This document shows positions 8,173 to 17,537 of a DNA stretch of 64,000 bases, in pieces. A program made the position numbers and the translations under genes. Within the stretch, counting starts at the first letter, position 1; each line of letters opens with the position of its first letter. A model generated the notes under the pieces. That model did no database searches. It had not been told where the DNA came from and worked only from the letters and a program-made list of their open reading frames with translations. The DNA is from Rhizobiales bacterium NRL2 (GTDB taxonomy: Bacteria > Pseudomonadota > Alphaproteobacteria > Minwuiales > Minwuiaceae), in contig CP016093.1 of assembly GCA_001664005.1 (NCBI GenBank), positions 3,835,031 to 3,899,030 of the forward strand, given 5' to 3'.

Positions 8173-9081
8173 ATGGCCCGCCGTTTACCGCCGCTTAACG
8201 CAATTCGCGCCTTCGAGGCCGCGGCCCGTCATTTAAGTTTCACGAGGGCATCGGAAGAGCTGAACGTAACCCCGGCGGCGATCAGCCATCAGGTCAAGGG
8301 ACTGGAGGACTGGTTCGGGTTGAAGCTGTTCAAGCGCCGCAACCGCGAGATCCTGATGACGGAGGCCGGGCAGATGCTGCTGCCGGGCGTGCGGGACGCG
8401 CTCGACCTGCTGGAATCGACGACCCAGCGCCTGTCGGCCAGCGACGGCGGCTCGGAATTGCGCATCACCTGCATGCCCTCCTTCGCCTCCAAATGGCTGG
8501 TGCCGCGCCTGTCGCACTTCCGGACCCTTTACCCCGACATCGACGTACTGCTGTCGACCGAAGAGCGGATGGTCGATCTGGATGTCGAACCCTTCGACAT
8601 CGGCATCCGTTCGGGCTGGGGCCAGTATCCCGGCCTGACGGTCTACCGGCTGTTCGACGACGCGGTCTTCCCGGTCTGCAGCCCGGCCCTGCTCAACAGC
8701 GACAAGCCCCTTCGCCGTCCCCAGGATCTGGCGGGACACGTGCTGCTGCACGACGACTATCCCGTGGGCTGGACGGAATGGCTGGCGGCGGCCGGGGTCA
8801 GCGGCGTCGACCCGAAGCGCGGCCCCACCTTCGACAACTCGGCCATGCTGCTGCAGGCGGCCGCCGAGGGCCTGGGCGTTGCGATGGCGCGCCACGCGCT
8901 GGCCTATGCCGACCTGCTGGCGGGCCGTCTCGTCCGGCCGTTCTCGATCACCCTGGCGTCCGACTTCGCCTATTACCTGGTGCACGTGCCGCGGGTGGCC
9001 GAGCAGCCCAAGGTGGCAGCGTTCCGGGACTGGCTGATCGCCGAGGCCGACGCCTACCGCGCCCAGCAGGACGCCGGCTGA
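8173..9081 (+). CDS. LysR family transcriptional regulator (GcvA/VtlR-like)
   Basis: A 302-residue LysR-type regulator. The N-terminal winged HTH reads PLNAIRAFEAAARHLSFTRASEELNVTPAAISHQ, the GcvA-like form, followed by a periplasmic-binding-protein-like effector domain starting near residue 90 (LRITCMPSFASKWLVPRL). The ATG at 8173 has GGAAG 7 bases upstream; an ATG at 8140 lies inside the inverted repeat and is less likely. It is divergent from DUF1127-osmC, so control of that pair and of itself is the simplest reading. The effector ligand is unknown. Confidence 0.9.
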   Translation: MARRLPPLNAIRAFEAAARHLSFTRASEELNVTPAAISHQVKGLEDWFGLKLFKRRNREILMTEAGQMLLPGVRDALDLLESTTQRLSASDGGSELRITCMPSFASKWLVPRLSHFRTLYPDIDVLLSTEERMVDLDVEPFDIGIRSGWGQYPGLTVYRLFDDAVFPVCSPALLNSDKPLRRPQDLAGHVLLHDDYPVGWTEWLAAAGVSGVDPKRGPTFDNSAMLLQAAAEGLGVAMARHALAYADLLAGRLVRPFSITLASDFAYYLVHVPRVAEQPKVAAFRDWLIAEADAYRAQQDAG

Positions 9082-9090
9082 ACCCGGCTC

Positions 9091-10035
9091 TCAATCCCGC
9101 AACAGCAGGTCGGGCACTGGCGGGTCGAAACCGGCATTGACCGTCATCCTGTCCAGCGCCCGGACCGTCGCATAGGGCAGATAGCCGGCGGCCCGGCCCT
9201 TTTCGTAGACCCGTGCGATATTGGCGGCGGTTTCGGGATATTCGACCAGCAGCACCGGCTTGCCGGCGGCGCGCGCCAGGTCCAGGTGCTTCTTTGCCCA
9301 GTCGAAGGAGTCCCGGGCATTTGGCGTGTCGGGACCGTCCAGACCGAAGAACAGATCCTCCTTGGCCTGGGCGTCGATGGTCCGGCGATAGGCCTCGTTG
9401 GCCAGCAGATCCTCGGCGTTCTGGGGCACGATCAGGAAACCGGGCTCGCGACTGCGGGCATGCCGAGCCAGAGCGCGGACGAAGGCGACCATCTCCGCCT
9501 CGGCGGTCTTCCGGCCCTTTTCCTGGAAGTACCAGTAGGCATCGACGATATCGAGGTAGACCCCGTCGAAGCCGAAGTCGATGATCCGGTCGAGATAGGC
9601 CCCGGGTCCGCCGAAGATGAGGCGCTGCCAGTCCTCATGCCAGAACCGGACCTTGTAGTTGCCGGCCCAGTCGGGGTTCTCCGCCTCCAGCCATGATGGC
9701 GGTTTCCGCGACCATGCCGGCTTCCAGTAGTAGCGGTAGTCCTCGGCCTCCCCGATCGACAGATAGGCGAGCACGATGCGCCGGCCGCCATCGGGCTTGC
9801 GCTTCATCAGGGCCACGTCCTCGGGCGACAGCGCCCGGGCGCCGCTGCCGTCGCGGGAATAGTCCACGACCGCCAGGTCGAACCCGCTGGCCGCGACCAG
9901 CGCCGGATCCGGCCCCGACAGCCAGTAGGTCATCGACCGCGCTTCGGCGATGTCAGCGGCCCGCGCCACGCCCGGGCCCATAGCTGCAACCGCCGCAATC
10001 AACAGCAACCGGTACAATACTACCAATGTTGTCAT
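9091..10035 (-). CDS. Secreted GH114-like (endo-alpha-1,4-polygalactosaminidase/TM1410 family) protein
   Basis: A 314-residue exported TIM-barrel protein of the MJ1477/TM1410/GH114 group. A signal peptide (VVLYRLLLIAAVAAMGPGVARA) precedes SMTYWLSG. Family motifs are AVVDYSRDG, IVLAYLSIGEAEDYRYYW and the GFDGVYLDIVDAYWYF strand with the expected catalytic aspartate, then IVPQNAEDLL and VLLVEYP. GH114 enzymes cleave galactosaminogalactan-like polymers; many bacterial members are uncharacterised. It is convergent with the LysR gene, 9 bases apart, and divergent from the HPt gene. Confidence 0.85.
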   Translation of the reverse strand: MTTLVVLYRLLLIAAVAAMGPGVARAADIAEARSMTYWLSGPDPALVAASGFDLAVVDYSRDGSGARALSPEDVALMKRKPDGGRRIVLAYLSIGEAEDYRYYWKPAWSRKPPSWLEAENPDWAGNYKVRFWHEDWQRLIFGGPGAYLDRIIDFGFDGVYLDIVDAYWYFQEKGRKTAEAEMVAFVRALARHARSREPGFLIVPQNAEDLLANEAYRRTIDAQAKEDLFFGLDGPDTPNARDSFDWAKKHLDLARAAGKPVLLVEYPETAANIARVYEKGRAAGYLPYATVRALDRMTVNAGFDPPVPDLLLRD

Positions 10036-10129
10036 CCGCCGGCTCCGTTATCGTTCTGTTTACTGCCACGCCGCTATAGATCGGCATAGCCAATCGCCTC
10101 GCAAAGGTTTCGAGGGCAAGGAGTACGCC

Positions 10130-10636
10130 ATGAGCGAGCCTGCGACCAAGGTCGACGAGAAGAAGACGAAGGATCATCAGATCATCCACGTCCCCAACAC
10201 GCTGCGCGCCAAGGTGGGCTCGGGCAGCGGCGTCGACCCGGATCTGATCAAGAAGGCCCAGGACGCCATCGACGAGATGGCGGAGGAGTTTCGCGTCTGG
10301 GCCGAGAAGGACATCATGAAGGTCCAGGAGATGGTGGCGGACACGCCGAACCAGACCGGCGATCTCGACAAGCACTATGACCGCATCTTCGGCGTCGTCC
10401 ATGACCTGAAGGGCCAGGGCGGCACCTTCGGCTATACCCTGCTGACCAGCGTCGGCGACAATCTCTGCCACTTCATCGACAATCTCTCCGCTCCGTCCGT
10501 GGATGACCTGACGGTGATCGCGCCGCATGTCGAGGCGCTGCGGGCGATCCTGAAGCACGACGTACGCGGCAGCGACGACCCCATCGGCGTGGAGATCGTC
10601 GACAGCCTGCACAAGCTGACCCAGCGCCGCCGCTGA
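10130..10636 (+). CDS. HPt-domain (histidine phosphotransfer) protein
   Basis: A 168-residue soluble protein with a C-terminal four-helix HPt domain. The phosphoacceptor is the His at residue 91 in FGVVHDLKGQGGTFGY, followed by a predicted helix (LLTSVGDNLCHFIDNL). The first 45 residues are charged and likely unstructured. HPt proteins pass a phosphoryl group between hybrid kinases and response regulators, but no cognate kinase or regulator is adjacent, so it is an orphan here. AAGGAG precedes the ATG. It lies upstream of hemA on the same strand with a 176-base gap, so it probably has its own transcript. Confidence 0.85.
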   Translation: MSEPATKVDEKKTKDHQIIHVPNTLRAKVGSGSGVDPDLIKKAQDAIDEMAEEFRVWAEKDIMKVQEMVADTPNQTGDLDKHYDRIFGVVHDLKGQGGTFGYTLLTSVGDNLCHFIDNLSAPSVDDLTVIAPHVEALRAILKHDVRGSDDPIGVEIVDSLHKLTQRRR

Positions 10637-10707
10637 CGGCCGCGCCAGCGGCGCCTCGCCACGTCCGCGTGGCCTGTGTCACATTGCCGTTCGACGTCAA
10701 TCCGTTA

Positions 10708-10722
10708 TTGTGATTTCCACAA
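10708..10722. promoter_or_regulatory. Inverted repeat upstream of hemA
   Basis: TTGTG-ATTTC-CACAA is a 5-base dyad 90 bases before the hemA start codon, in the 176-base gap after the HPt gene. It does not match the FNR (TTGAT-N4-ATCAA) or Irr box. Arms this short can arise by chance, so a regulatory role is only a suggestion. Confidence 0.3.
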
Positions 10723-10812
10723 CCAGCGCGCTTGTTCGCGCGCGGGAAGCGGAACGCCGGCTGCGGCCCGCCGCGGCGCAAGGCCAACACGACGCCGAGA
10801 AGGAACGGTATC

Positions 10813-12042
10813 ATGGACTACGGCCAGATCTTCTCCGATGCCGTGCGGCAGCTCCATGACGAGCGTCGCTACAGGATCTTCACCGAGCTGGAGCGTCACC
10901 TGGGCGAATTTCCCCGGGCGACCAATCACTCCCGCGACGGCCGGCCCGGCGTCACCGTCTGGTGCTCGAACGACTATCTGTGCATGGGCCAGCACCCGAA
11001 GGTGGTGGAGGCCATGAAGGCGGCGGTCGACCGCATGGGCGCGGGCGCCGGCGGCACCCGCAACATCTCCGGCACGCATCACGCCATCGTCGAGCTCGAG
11101 AAGGAGCTGGCCGACCTTCACGGCAAGCAACGGGCGCTGGTGCTGACGTCGGGCTTCGTCGCCAACGAGGCAGCGATCTCGACGATCGCGCGCTTCCTGC
11201 CCGGCTGTGTGATCTACTCCGACGAGCTCAACCACGCCTCCATGATCGCCGGCATCCGCCATTCCGGGGCAGAGAAGAAGATCTTCCGCCACAACGACAT
11301 CGATCATCTCCGCGAACTGCTGCAGGAAACCGATCCGGCGCGGCCGAAGCTGATCATCTTCGAAAGCGTCTACTCGATGGACGGCGACATCGCGCCGCTG
11401 GCGAAGTTCTGCGACCTGGCCGACGAGTTCGGCGCCATGACCTATCTGGACGAGGTCCATGCCGTGGGCATGTACGGCCCGCACGGCGCCGGCGTCGCCG
11501 AGCGCGACGGCGTGATGGACCGAATCGACATCATCCAGGGCACGCTGGCCAAGGCCTTCGGGGTGATCGGCGGCTATATCGCCGCATCGGCCGATCTGGT
11601 GGATACCGTGCGCTCCTACGCGCCCGGCTTCATCTTCACCACCGCCCTGCCGCCGGGGATCGCCGCGGCGGCGACCGCCAGCATCCGCCATCTCCGCACC
11701 AGCGACGCGGAGCGCGAGAAGCAGCAGGAGCGGGCGGCGACGCTGAAGGCGCGGCTGGCCGCGGCGGGACTGCCGGTGATGCCCTCGGTGACGCACATCG
11801 TGCCGGTGCTGGTCGGCGAGCCGGCGCTGTGCAAACAGGCCACCGACATGCTGCTGGACGACTACGGCATCTACATCCAGCCCATCAATTTTCCGACGGT
11901 CCCGAGGGGCACGGAACGGCTGCGGATCACGCCGGGTCCCGGCCATGACGACGCCATGATGGATCAACTGGTCGATGCGCTGCTGATGGTGTGGGAACGC
12001 CTCGGCCTGCAGCTTCAGCCCAAGGCCGACGCGGCGGAGTAG
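10813..12042 (+). CDS. hemA: 5-aminolevulinate synthase (C4/Shemin pathway)
   Basis: Condenses glycine with succinyl-CoA to 5-aminolevulinate, the first step of tetrapyrrole synthesis in Alphaproteobacteria. The 409-residue length matches the family. Visible motifs are [77 protein letters not shown] and [15 protein letters not shown], with the PLP lysine at residue 247. AAGGAA lies 8 bases before the ATG; an upstream in-frame start at 10732 has no support. Its use of the C4 enzyme instead of GtrA/HemL is a lineage marker. Confidence 0.97.
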   Translation: MDYGQIFSDAVRQLHDERRYRIFTELERHLGEFPRATNHSRDGRPGVTVWCSNDYLCMGQHPKVVEAMKAAVDRMGAGAGGTRNISGTHHAIVELEKELADLHGKQRALVLTSGFVANEAAISTIARFLPGCVIYSDELNHASMIAGIRHSGAEKKIFRHNDIDHLRELLQETDPARPKLIIFESVYSMDGDIAPLAKFCDLADEFGAMTYLDEVHAVGMYGPHGAGVAERDGVMDRIDIIQGTLAKAFGVIGGYIAASADLVDTVRSYAPGFIFTTALPPGIAAAATASIRHLRTSDAEREKQQERAATLKARLAAAGLPVMPSVTHIVPVLVGEPALCKQATDMLLDDYGIYIQPINFPTVPRGTERLRITPGPGHDDAMMDQLVDALLMVWERLGLQLQPKADAAE

Positions 12043-12046
12043 CCCT

Positions 12047-12862
12047 TCAGGCGGCGCCGACGTCGAAACTCGGCCCGCCGAAACCCGCCTCCACGGGAAT
12101 GTCGATCATGCGCCGGTCGCCGCGCCGGTAGACGTGCGGCGTGACCACCACCGGCGGGTTGCGCCGGGCGTGCTCCAGTGCGTCGGCCACACTCTCCGTC
12201 CGCGCCAGCCGGACCAGGTTGAGCCGCGTGGCGAACACCATCGTGACCTGCCCGGCTTCCGCCTGGCGGATGGCCTCCCCGGGCCGGACCCAGACGCTGT
12301 CGACGGCCTCGGTGCCGTCATGGCTGGCCAAAGCCGACTGGGCCTCCGGCATTTCCGCGATGAAGAATGGCGTGTCGAAGCGTTTCGGCAGCACCGGCGG
12401 GGTGATCCAGTGGGCGAACGGCACCAGACTCCGCAGCGGAAAGCGCAGATCCTCGCGCTCGGCCATCTCCCCCATGGTGACGCGATTGGCTTCCAGGTCC
12501 GCCGCATAGCGGTCCTTCAGCTGCCCGCTTCGCGCCGCGCCAAGGGCGCTGCCATCGGCCTCCAGCGCCAGCAGCACGCCGATCTCCTCGAAGGCTTCAC
12601 GGATCGCCGCCACGCGGAAGCCGAGGGCGATGTCGTCCAGCGGTTCGGCGTCCAGTGCGCGAGAGCGGGCCCGCACATCCGAATCCTCGGGATCGACCTT
12701 GCCGCCGGGAAAGACCATCGCACCGGAGGCGAAGTCGATCTCGTGATGGCGGCGGACCATGAAGACCTCCAGCCCCTCGACCCCGTCGCGGATCAGCAGG
12801 AGGCTGCTCGCCGGCTTGGGCTTCACATGGTCGAACTTGCCGCTCAGGTCGGGACCGGACAT
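12047..12862 (-). CDS. NUDIX hydrolase (NUDT7/NUDT19-like)
   Basis: A 271-residue Nudix hydrolase. The Nudix box is present but stretched: FPGGKVDPED...AAIREAFEEIGVLL, with an insertion of about 20 residues between the GG and REAFEEIG parts, as in the NUDT7/NUDT19 and CoA-pyrophosphatase-related subgroup. It should cleave a nucleoside diphosphate linked to another group, perhaps CoA or an acyl-CoA; the true substrate is not clear. The ATG at 12862 has GGGGGAG upstream; a GTG two codons earlier is less well placed. It is convergent with hemA, only 4 bases apart. Confidence 0.85.
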   Translation of the reverse strand: MSGPDLSGKFDHVKPKPASSLLLIRDGVEGLEVFMVRRHHEIDFASGAMVFPGGKVDPEDSDVRARSRALDAEPLDDIALGFRVAAIREAFEEIGVLLALEADGSALGAARSGQLKDRYAADLEANRVTMGEMAEREDLRFPLRSLVPFAHWITPPVLPKRFDTPFFIAEMPEAQSALASHDGTEAVDSVWVRPGEAIRQAEAGQVTMVFATRLNLVRLARTESVADALEHARRNPPVVVTPHVYRRGDRRMIDIPVEAGFGGPSFDVGAA

Positions 12863-13140
12863 CCACACTCCCCCGTTTCATGTCAGGTGCGGGGAGGCTA
12901 TCGCATATCCGCCGCGCCGGGTGAAACGCTGTTTCGGCGCGGGGCCCATGACTTCCCGGCGATCTGGCATGTACCGTGCTACGTAGGGGTCTACGGCGGC
13001 GGAATCGTGACCGGGGAATGGGAAACATCTCATCTTGTGATATCCGCCTACCGCGCCAGCATGTCTAGACTGGTAACGGGCGTCATCGCGGGTCCGGCGG
13101 CAGCCGGGCCCATCGTCGCAGAAGCAGGAGGACATCCCTC

Positions 13141-15174
13141 GTGAAACGGTTCCTAATCATCGTCGCGGCCATTCTGGTCATTCTTATCGCCGCCGTGGTC
13201 GCGCTGCCATTCGTCGTGCCCAAGAGCGCCATGGTCGACTACGTGGTCGCCAAGATGGAGGAGGCGACGGGCCGGAAGGTCACCGTCGGCGGCGAGCCCG
13301 AGTTCTCGGTCTTTCCGGACGTCACCCTGTCGATCAACCAGGTCTCGCTTTCCAATTTCGAAGGCGGCTCGACCGAGAACATGGCCGAGATTCGCTCCGC
13401 CGATATCAAGGTCGACCTGATGGCGGCGCTCTCCGGCGAGGTGGTCGTCCGCCGCTTCGTGCTGGTCGAGCCTGTGATCGTCATCGAGAAGAACGCCGAA
13501 GGCCGTTTCAACTTCGATTTCGGGGGTGCCACGGCCGCCGCCGGCGACGGCGAGAAGCTGGAGCGCAGCGGCGAATCGGGCGGCGGCGACCTGGTGCTCT
13601 CGCTGGACGATTTCCGGATGGAGAACGCGACGGTGGTCTACATCGACGCCCAGACCGGTGAGCGCCACGACATCAGCGGTCTGAACACGACGATGTCCCT
13701 GCCCTCCATGTCCGGTCCCTTCGACATGACCGCGGACGCCGAATGGCGCGGGCGAAGGGTCAACATCGTGGCCCATGTCGACGACCCGTCGGCGATCACG
13801 GCGGGCCGTCAGACGGCGATCAACGCCGAGGTTTCCAGCGACGACCTGTTCTCCATCGCCTTCAACGGCGCCGCCACGGCCGGCGCCGCGCCGGAGGCCG
13901 CCGGCCGTGGCACGGTTTCCGTCGCCAATGTGGCGGAACTGCTCGCCTGGGCGGACATCGTCCTGGGTCCCGACGTCAGGCTGCCCGGCACCCTGTCGCT
14001 GGAAGGCGACATGACGGCCTCGCCGACGCGCCTGGCCATCGCCGAGGCCGCCATTCTCTTCGACAAGAACCGCATCGAGGGCTCGATCGCCGCCGAACTC
14101 TCCGGCCAGCGCCCGGCGGTCACCGCCGAGCTCACGGCCGGCGACCTGGATTTCCGCGCCTACCTGCCCGAGGGCGGCGGCGCGGCGGCGTCGGGGGGCA
14201 ACGGCGCGGCCCCGGCGGGAAGCTCCGACTGGTCCGACGACCCCATCGATCTGAGCGCGCTCGGCGCAGCGGACGTGGACCTGTCGCTCAAGGCCAGTTC
14301 GATCACGACGGGTATGCTGGATGTCGGCGCCACGGACATCGCCGTGACCGGCCGCGGCAACAGCGCCGAAGTGACGCTGCGCCAGCTCGCGCTCTACGAG
14401 GGCAACGCCACCGGCGGCGCGAAGATCGACCTGCGCGGCGCAGAGCCCGGCATGTCGGTGAAGCTGGAACTCGCCGGCGTGCAGGCGCGCCCGGCGCTGC
14501 AGCAGTTCGCCGATTTCGGCGACTTCCTCGGCACGGTGAACGCGGACTTCGATCTCACCACCCGCGGCAATACCGAGCGCAAGCTGGTCTCGGCGCTGAA
14601 CGGCGCGGGCCGGATCACGGTCACCGACGGCGCGATCATCGGCTACAATCTCGCCGCGGCGGTGCGCAATGTCTCCACCGGCGGGCTCGACATGACCTAC
14701 GACAAGTCGGAGAAGACCGACTTCGCGGAGCTGTCGGGCAGCTTCACGGCGAAGAACGGCCTGATCCACAATCCGGACCTGGCCATGAATGCGCCGCTGC
14801 TCCGGGTCACGGGATCGGGCGACATCGCCCTGCCGCCGCGCACCATCGACTACCGCGCCGTGCCGAAAGTGGTGGCCAGCCTGGCCGGTCAGGGCGGCGG
14901 CGACGACCGCGGCATCTCGGTACCGATCCTGATCAGGGGCTCCTGGGACGATCCCTCGGTGCAGCCGGACATGGAAGGCATCGTCAGGGGCGTTCTGGAA
15001 TCGCCGGTGGATGCAGCCAAGGGCGTGGCGGACACGGTCAAGAACGTCGGCGAAGGCGGCGCGGGCGCGGTCAAGGGCGTGCTCGACAGCGTGACCGGCG
15101 GCAGCGGTTCGGAGAAGGGCGATGACCCCGTCTCCGGCGCCACGAAGAAACTGAAGGGCCTGTTCGGCGACTGA
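13141..15174 (+). CDS. AsmA family protein
   Basis: A 677-residue envelope protein of the AsmA family, large inner-membrane-anchored proteins with a periplasmic body that are linked to outer-membrane lipid and protein homeostasis. The GTG start has GGAGG about 10 bases upstream. Residues 2-25 are one N-terminal membrane anchor (FLIIVAAILVILIAAVVALPF), followed by the AsmA signature (AMVDYVVAKMEEATGRKVTV, then PEFSVFPDVTLSINQVSLSN). The C-terminal AsmA_2-like part ends in GSWDDPSVQPD. The last 80 residues are glycine- and lysine-rich. The mscS-like gene follows 39 bases downstream. Confidence 0.92.
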   Translation: MKRFLIIVAAILVILIAAVVALPFVVPKSAMVDYVVAKMEEATGRKVTVGGEPEFSVFPDVTLSINQVSLSNFEGGSTENMAEIRSADIKVDLMAALSGEVVVRRFVLVEPVIVIEKNAEGRFNFDFGGATAAAGDGEKLERSGESGGGDLVLSLDDFRMENATVVYIDAQTGERHDISGLNTTMSLPSMSGPFDMTADAEWRGRRVNIVAHVDDPSAITAGRQTAINAEVSSDDLFSIAFNGAATAGAAPEAAGRGTVSVANVAELLAWADIVLGPDVRLPGTLSLEGDMTASPTRLAIAEAAILFDKNRIEGSIAAELSGQRPAVTAELTAGDLDFRAYLPEGGGAAASGGNGAAPAGSSDWSDDPIDLSALGAADVDLSLKASSITTGMLDVGATDIAVTGRGNSAEVTLRQLALYEGNATGGAKIDLRGAEPGMSVKLELAGVQARPALQQFADFGDFLGTVNADFDLTTRGNTERKLVSALNGAGRITVTDGAIIGYNLAAAVRNVSTGGLDMTYDKSEKTDFAELSGSFTAKNGLIHNPDLAMNAPLLRVTGSGDIALPPRTIDYRAVPKVVASLAGQGGGDDRGISVPILIRGSWDDPSVQPDMEGIVRGVLESPVDAAKGVADTVKNVGEGGAGAVKGVLDSVTGGSGSEKGDDPVSGATKKLKGLFGD

Positions 15175-15213
15175 GGCAGGGCAACGACAACAAGAAATCG
15201 GAGAAGCCATTCA

Positions 15214-16047
15214 ATGACGGAAATGGAAGCATCGAACATCGGTGAGTTCCTGACGGCCTACTTCATCGAGTACGGCCTCGCGGTAATCGGCGTGGTGATC
15301 ATCCTGATCGCCGGCTACTTCGCCTCCAACTGGGTCGCGCGGCTGGTGCGGGCCGGCCTGATGCGCACCGGCAAGATGGACCCGATGGTCGCGCGCTTCA
15401 CGGCGACCATCGCCCGCTACGGCGTCCTGGCCTTCGCGGTCATCGCCGCGCTCGACCAGTTCGGCGTGGAGACCACCAGCTTCGTCGCCGTGCTCGCCGC
15501 CGCCGGCTTCGCCATCGGCCTGGCCTTCCAGGGCACGCTGGGCAACCTGTCAGCGGGCGTGATGATCCTCATCTTCAAGCCGTTTCGGCAGGGCGATTTC
15601 ATCGAGGGCGGCGGCACCTCCGGCACCGTCGAAGACGTGCATCTGTTCATGACCGAGCTGAAAACGCCCGACAACGTGCAGATCATCATGCCCAACGGTC
15701 AGCTGTGGAACACCGCGATCAAGAACTACAGCTTCCATCCCACGCGGCGGCTCGACCTGCTGCTCGGGATCGGCTACGGCGCGGACATCGGCGCCGCGAT
15801 CGACGCGATCAGGGAGATGGCGAACGCCGACGAGCGCGTCCATCCCGATCCCGCCCCCATGGTGGTGGTTTCGAATCTGGGTGAGAGCTCGGTGGATCTG
15901 ACCATCCGGCTGTGGTGCAACGCCACCGACTACTGGGGTCTGAAGTGGGAATTCACCCGCGCGCTGAAGGAGAAGATGGACGAGCTGGGCGTCGAGATTC
16001 CGTTCCCGCAGCGCACCGTCCACATGGTGAAGGACGCGGCGGACTGA
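15214..16047 (+). CDS. MscS family mechanosensitive ion channel
   Basis: A 277-residue small-conductance mechanosensitive channel. Three membrane helices occupy about residues 14-110; the pore-lining helix is glycine/alanine-rich (FVAVLAAAGFAIGLAFQGTLGNLSAGVMI, split here as AAAGFAIGLAFQGTLGN). The beta-domain begins with FRQGDFIEGGGTSGTVEDV and has the MPNGQLWN motif typical of the family. It relieves turgor after a hypo-osmotic shift. It follows the AsmA gene closely and may be co-transcribed with it. Confidence 0.93.
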   Translation: MTEMEASNIGEFLTAYFIEYGLAVIGVVIILIAGYFASNWVARLVRAGLMRTGKMDPMVARFTATIARYGVLAFAVIAALDQFGVETTSFVAVLAAAGFAIGLAFQGTLGNLSAGVMILIFKPFRQGDFIEGGGTSGTVEDVHLFMTELKTPDNVQIIMPNGQLWNTAIKNYSFHPTRRLDLLLGIGYGADIGAAIDAIREMANADERVHPDPAPMVVVSNLGESSVDLTIRLWCNATDYWGLKWEFTRALKEKMDELGVEIPFPQRTVHMVKDAAD

Positions 16048-16062
16048 CCCACCTGCCGCCGC

Positions 16063-16656
16063 TCAGAGTACGAAGTCGCCCAGGTGTTCGGCGATTTCGT
16101 CCTCGAGGCGGCGGTTGAGGTCGCGCCCCATCTGCTCGACGAATTCCACCAGCACGACATCGCGTTCGTTCAGGGTCAGGTCGTCGCGGACCGTCTGGGA
16201 GCGCTCGACGACCGCGTGGGCGAAACCGCGGCCGCGCGCGTTGGCGACGTCGATGCGGACCTCGATACGGCCGGCGAACCGGCTGCCCTGCTGGGTCTTG
16301 AACAGCGCCTGCAGGGACTTGTCCGTCGCCAGATCGGTTTCCGTGATCGACGCGTCCAGGATGGCATAGGTCGCCTGCCCGCCCGATCCGGCGGCCCGGA
16401 GCCTGTCGCGGGCCCAGTTGGCCGCGACCCGGGCCGGCGGCGTCGGCAGCAGATGCTCGATGTTGGGCGGCTGTCCCGGGGCGACGAAGGGCTGGCGGAC
16501 GTCCAGCGCCGCGGCGTCCAGCCGGATCGGCGGCAGGTGCCGGAAGGTGACCTGGGGCACCGGTTGCTCGAACGGCTCCGGTGCAGTGCCGCCTTCGCAG
16601 GCGGCCACGGCCAGGCCGCCGGACAGGACCAGAAAACCGCGCCTCGTCAGGTTCAT
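16063..16656 (-). CDS. Hypothetical lipoprotein with Tat-like signal
   Basis: A 197-residue secreted protein I do not recognise beyond its export signals. The N-terminus [20 protein letters not shown] combines a twin-arginine-like motif (TRRGFLV) with a lipobox ending in AAC, so the mature protein would begin at Cys20 as a lipoprotein. The mature part has no obvious catalytic motif. Its first codon overlaps the hslO stop by 4 bases, so it is translationally coupled to the argD-argF-hslO operon. A conserved role alongside those genes is possible but unproved. Confidence 0.8.
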   Translation of the reverse strand: MNLTRRGFLVLSGGLAVAACEGGTAPEPFEQPVPQVTFRHLPPIRLDAAALDVRQPFVAPGQPPNIEHLLPTPPARVAANWARDRLRAAGSGGQATYAILDASITETDLATDKSLQALFKTQQGSRFAGRIEVRIDVANARGRGFAHAVVERSQTVRDDLTLNERDVVLVEFVEQMGRDLNRRLEDEIAEHLGDFVL

Positions 16657-17537
16657 TCCGTCTCTCCCAGCAACTCCCCGGCGGAGAAATCATAGGCCCG
16701 CGCACAGAACTGGCAGGTGACGGTGACCTTACCCGATTCGTCGGCGAGGTTCCTGATCTCCTCTTCGGGGAAGCGCCGCACAACGGTCACCACCCGATCC
16801 GCCGAACAGGTGCATCGGTCCTGCAGCGGCTGCACGTCGTGCAGCCAGACGCCATCCTCATGGAACAGCCGGTAGAGCAGTTCCGGCGCCGTCAGGGACT
16901 GGTCCAGCAGTTCCTGCGGCTTCACCGTCCGGGCCAGAACCTGGGCCGTGTTCCAGTCCTCGGCCGCCTTGTCCTCGTCGGGGTCCTTCGGCAGGGACTG
17001 CAGCATCAGACCGCCGACCCGCCAGGCGCCATCCGGGCCGCGCGTCGATACCGCCCGGAACAGGGTCGGAAGCTGTTCGGACTGCTGGAAATAGTGCTCG
17101 GCGCAGCTCGGCAGATCGTCCCCCAGAAGCTCCACAAGACCCTGGTAGCGCTGACGGTCGCCCTCCCGGTCGATGGTGAGCGCCAGACTGCCCCGCCCCA
17201 GCAGGCTCGCGGCGGGACTGGCCTCGGCGGCTTCGCCCTCCTGCTGGCGCAGCCTGACATAGCCGCGCAGGTCGCCGCGGTCCCGATAGTCGCAGACCAG
17301 CATGTTCGCCGGGCCGTCGCCTTCCGCCTGGAAGGTGAAGATGCCGTCGAAGTCCAGTGCGCTGCCGATCATCGCCGACAGCGCCAGCGCCTCGCCCAGC
17401 AGGGCCGCCGGCGCGGGCGGCAGGTCGTGGCGGTTCAGGATGGCGTCCGCGACCGGCCCGAGACGCACGAGCCGGCCGCGGATCTCTCGGCCGTTGAGGT
17501 GGAAAGGCTGGATCAGGTCGTCGTCGAGAGACACCAA
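16653..17537 (-). CDS. hslO: Hsp33 redox-regulated chaperone
   Basis: A 294-residue holdase chaperone activated by oxidation. The four zinc cysteines are all present: CxC at residues 242/244 and CxxC at 275/278, 30 residues apart, as in Hsp33. Under oxidative or bleach stress these form disulfides, release zinc and expose the substrate-binding surface. The body starts with [12 protein letters not shown] and contains [11 protein letters not shown]. The start overlaps the end of argF by 25 bases, so translation is coupled to arginine synthesis genes, an arrangement also known from other Alphaproteobacteria. Confidence 0.95.
   Translation of the reverse strand: MVSLDDDLIQPFHLNGREIRGRLVRLGPVADAILNRHDLPPAPAALLGEALALSAMIGSALDFDGIFTFQAEGDGPANMLVCDYRDRGDLRGYVRLRQQEGEAAEASPAASLLGRGSLALTIDREGDRQRYQGLVELLGDDLPSCAEHYFQQSEQLPTLFRAVSTRGPDGAWRVGGLMLQSLPKDPDEDKAAEDWNTAQVLARTVKPQELLDQSLTAPELLYRLFHEDGVWLHDVQPLQDRCTCSADRVVTVVRRFPEEEIRNLADESGKVTVTCQFCARAYDFSAGELLGETE

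Noticed and set aside
10657-10676. Hairpin GCCACG...CGTGGC after the HPt gene as a terminator
   Set aside because: The stem is only about 6 base pairs and no T-run follows it.
12869-13140. Possible small gene or RNA in the 272-base gap before the AsmA gene
   Set aside because: Short frames there have no good RBS or conserved look, and no strong hairpin with a T-run is visible. It most likely holds the divergent promoters.
13153-15210. A 685-codon frame opposite the AsmA gene
   Set aside because: Shadow frame with repeated Arg/His text; the AsmA gene has a membrane anchor, RBS and family pattern.
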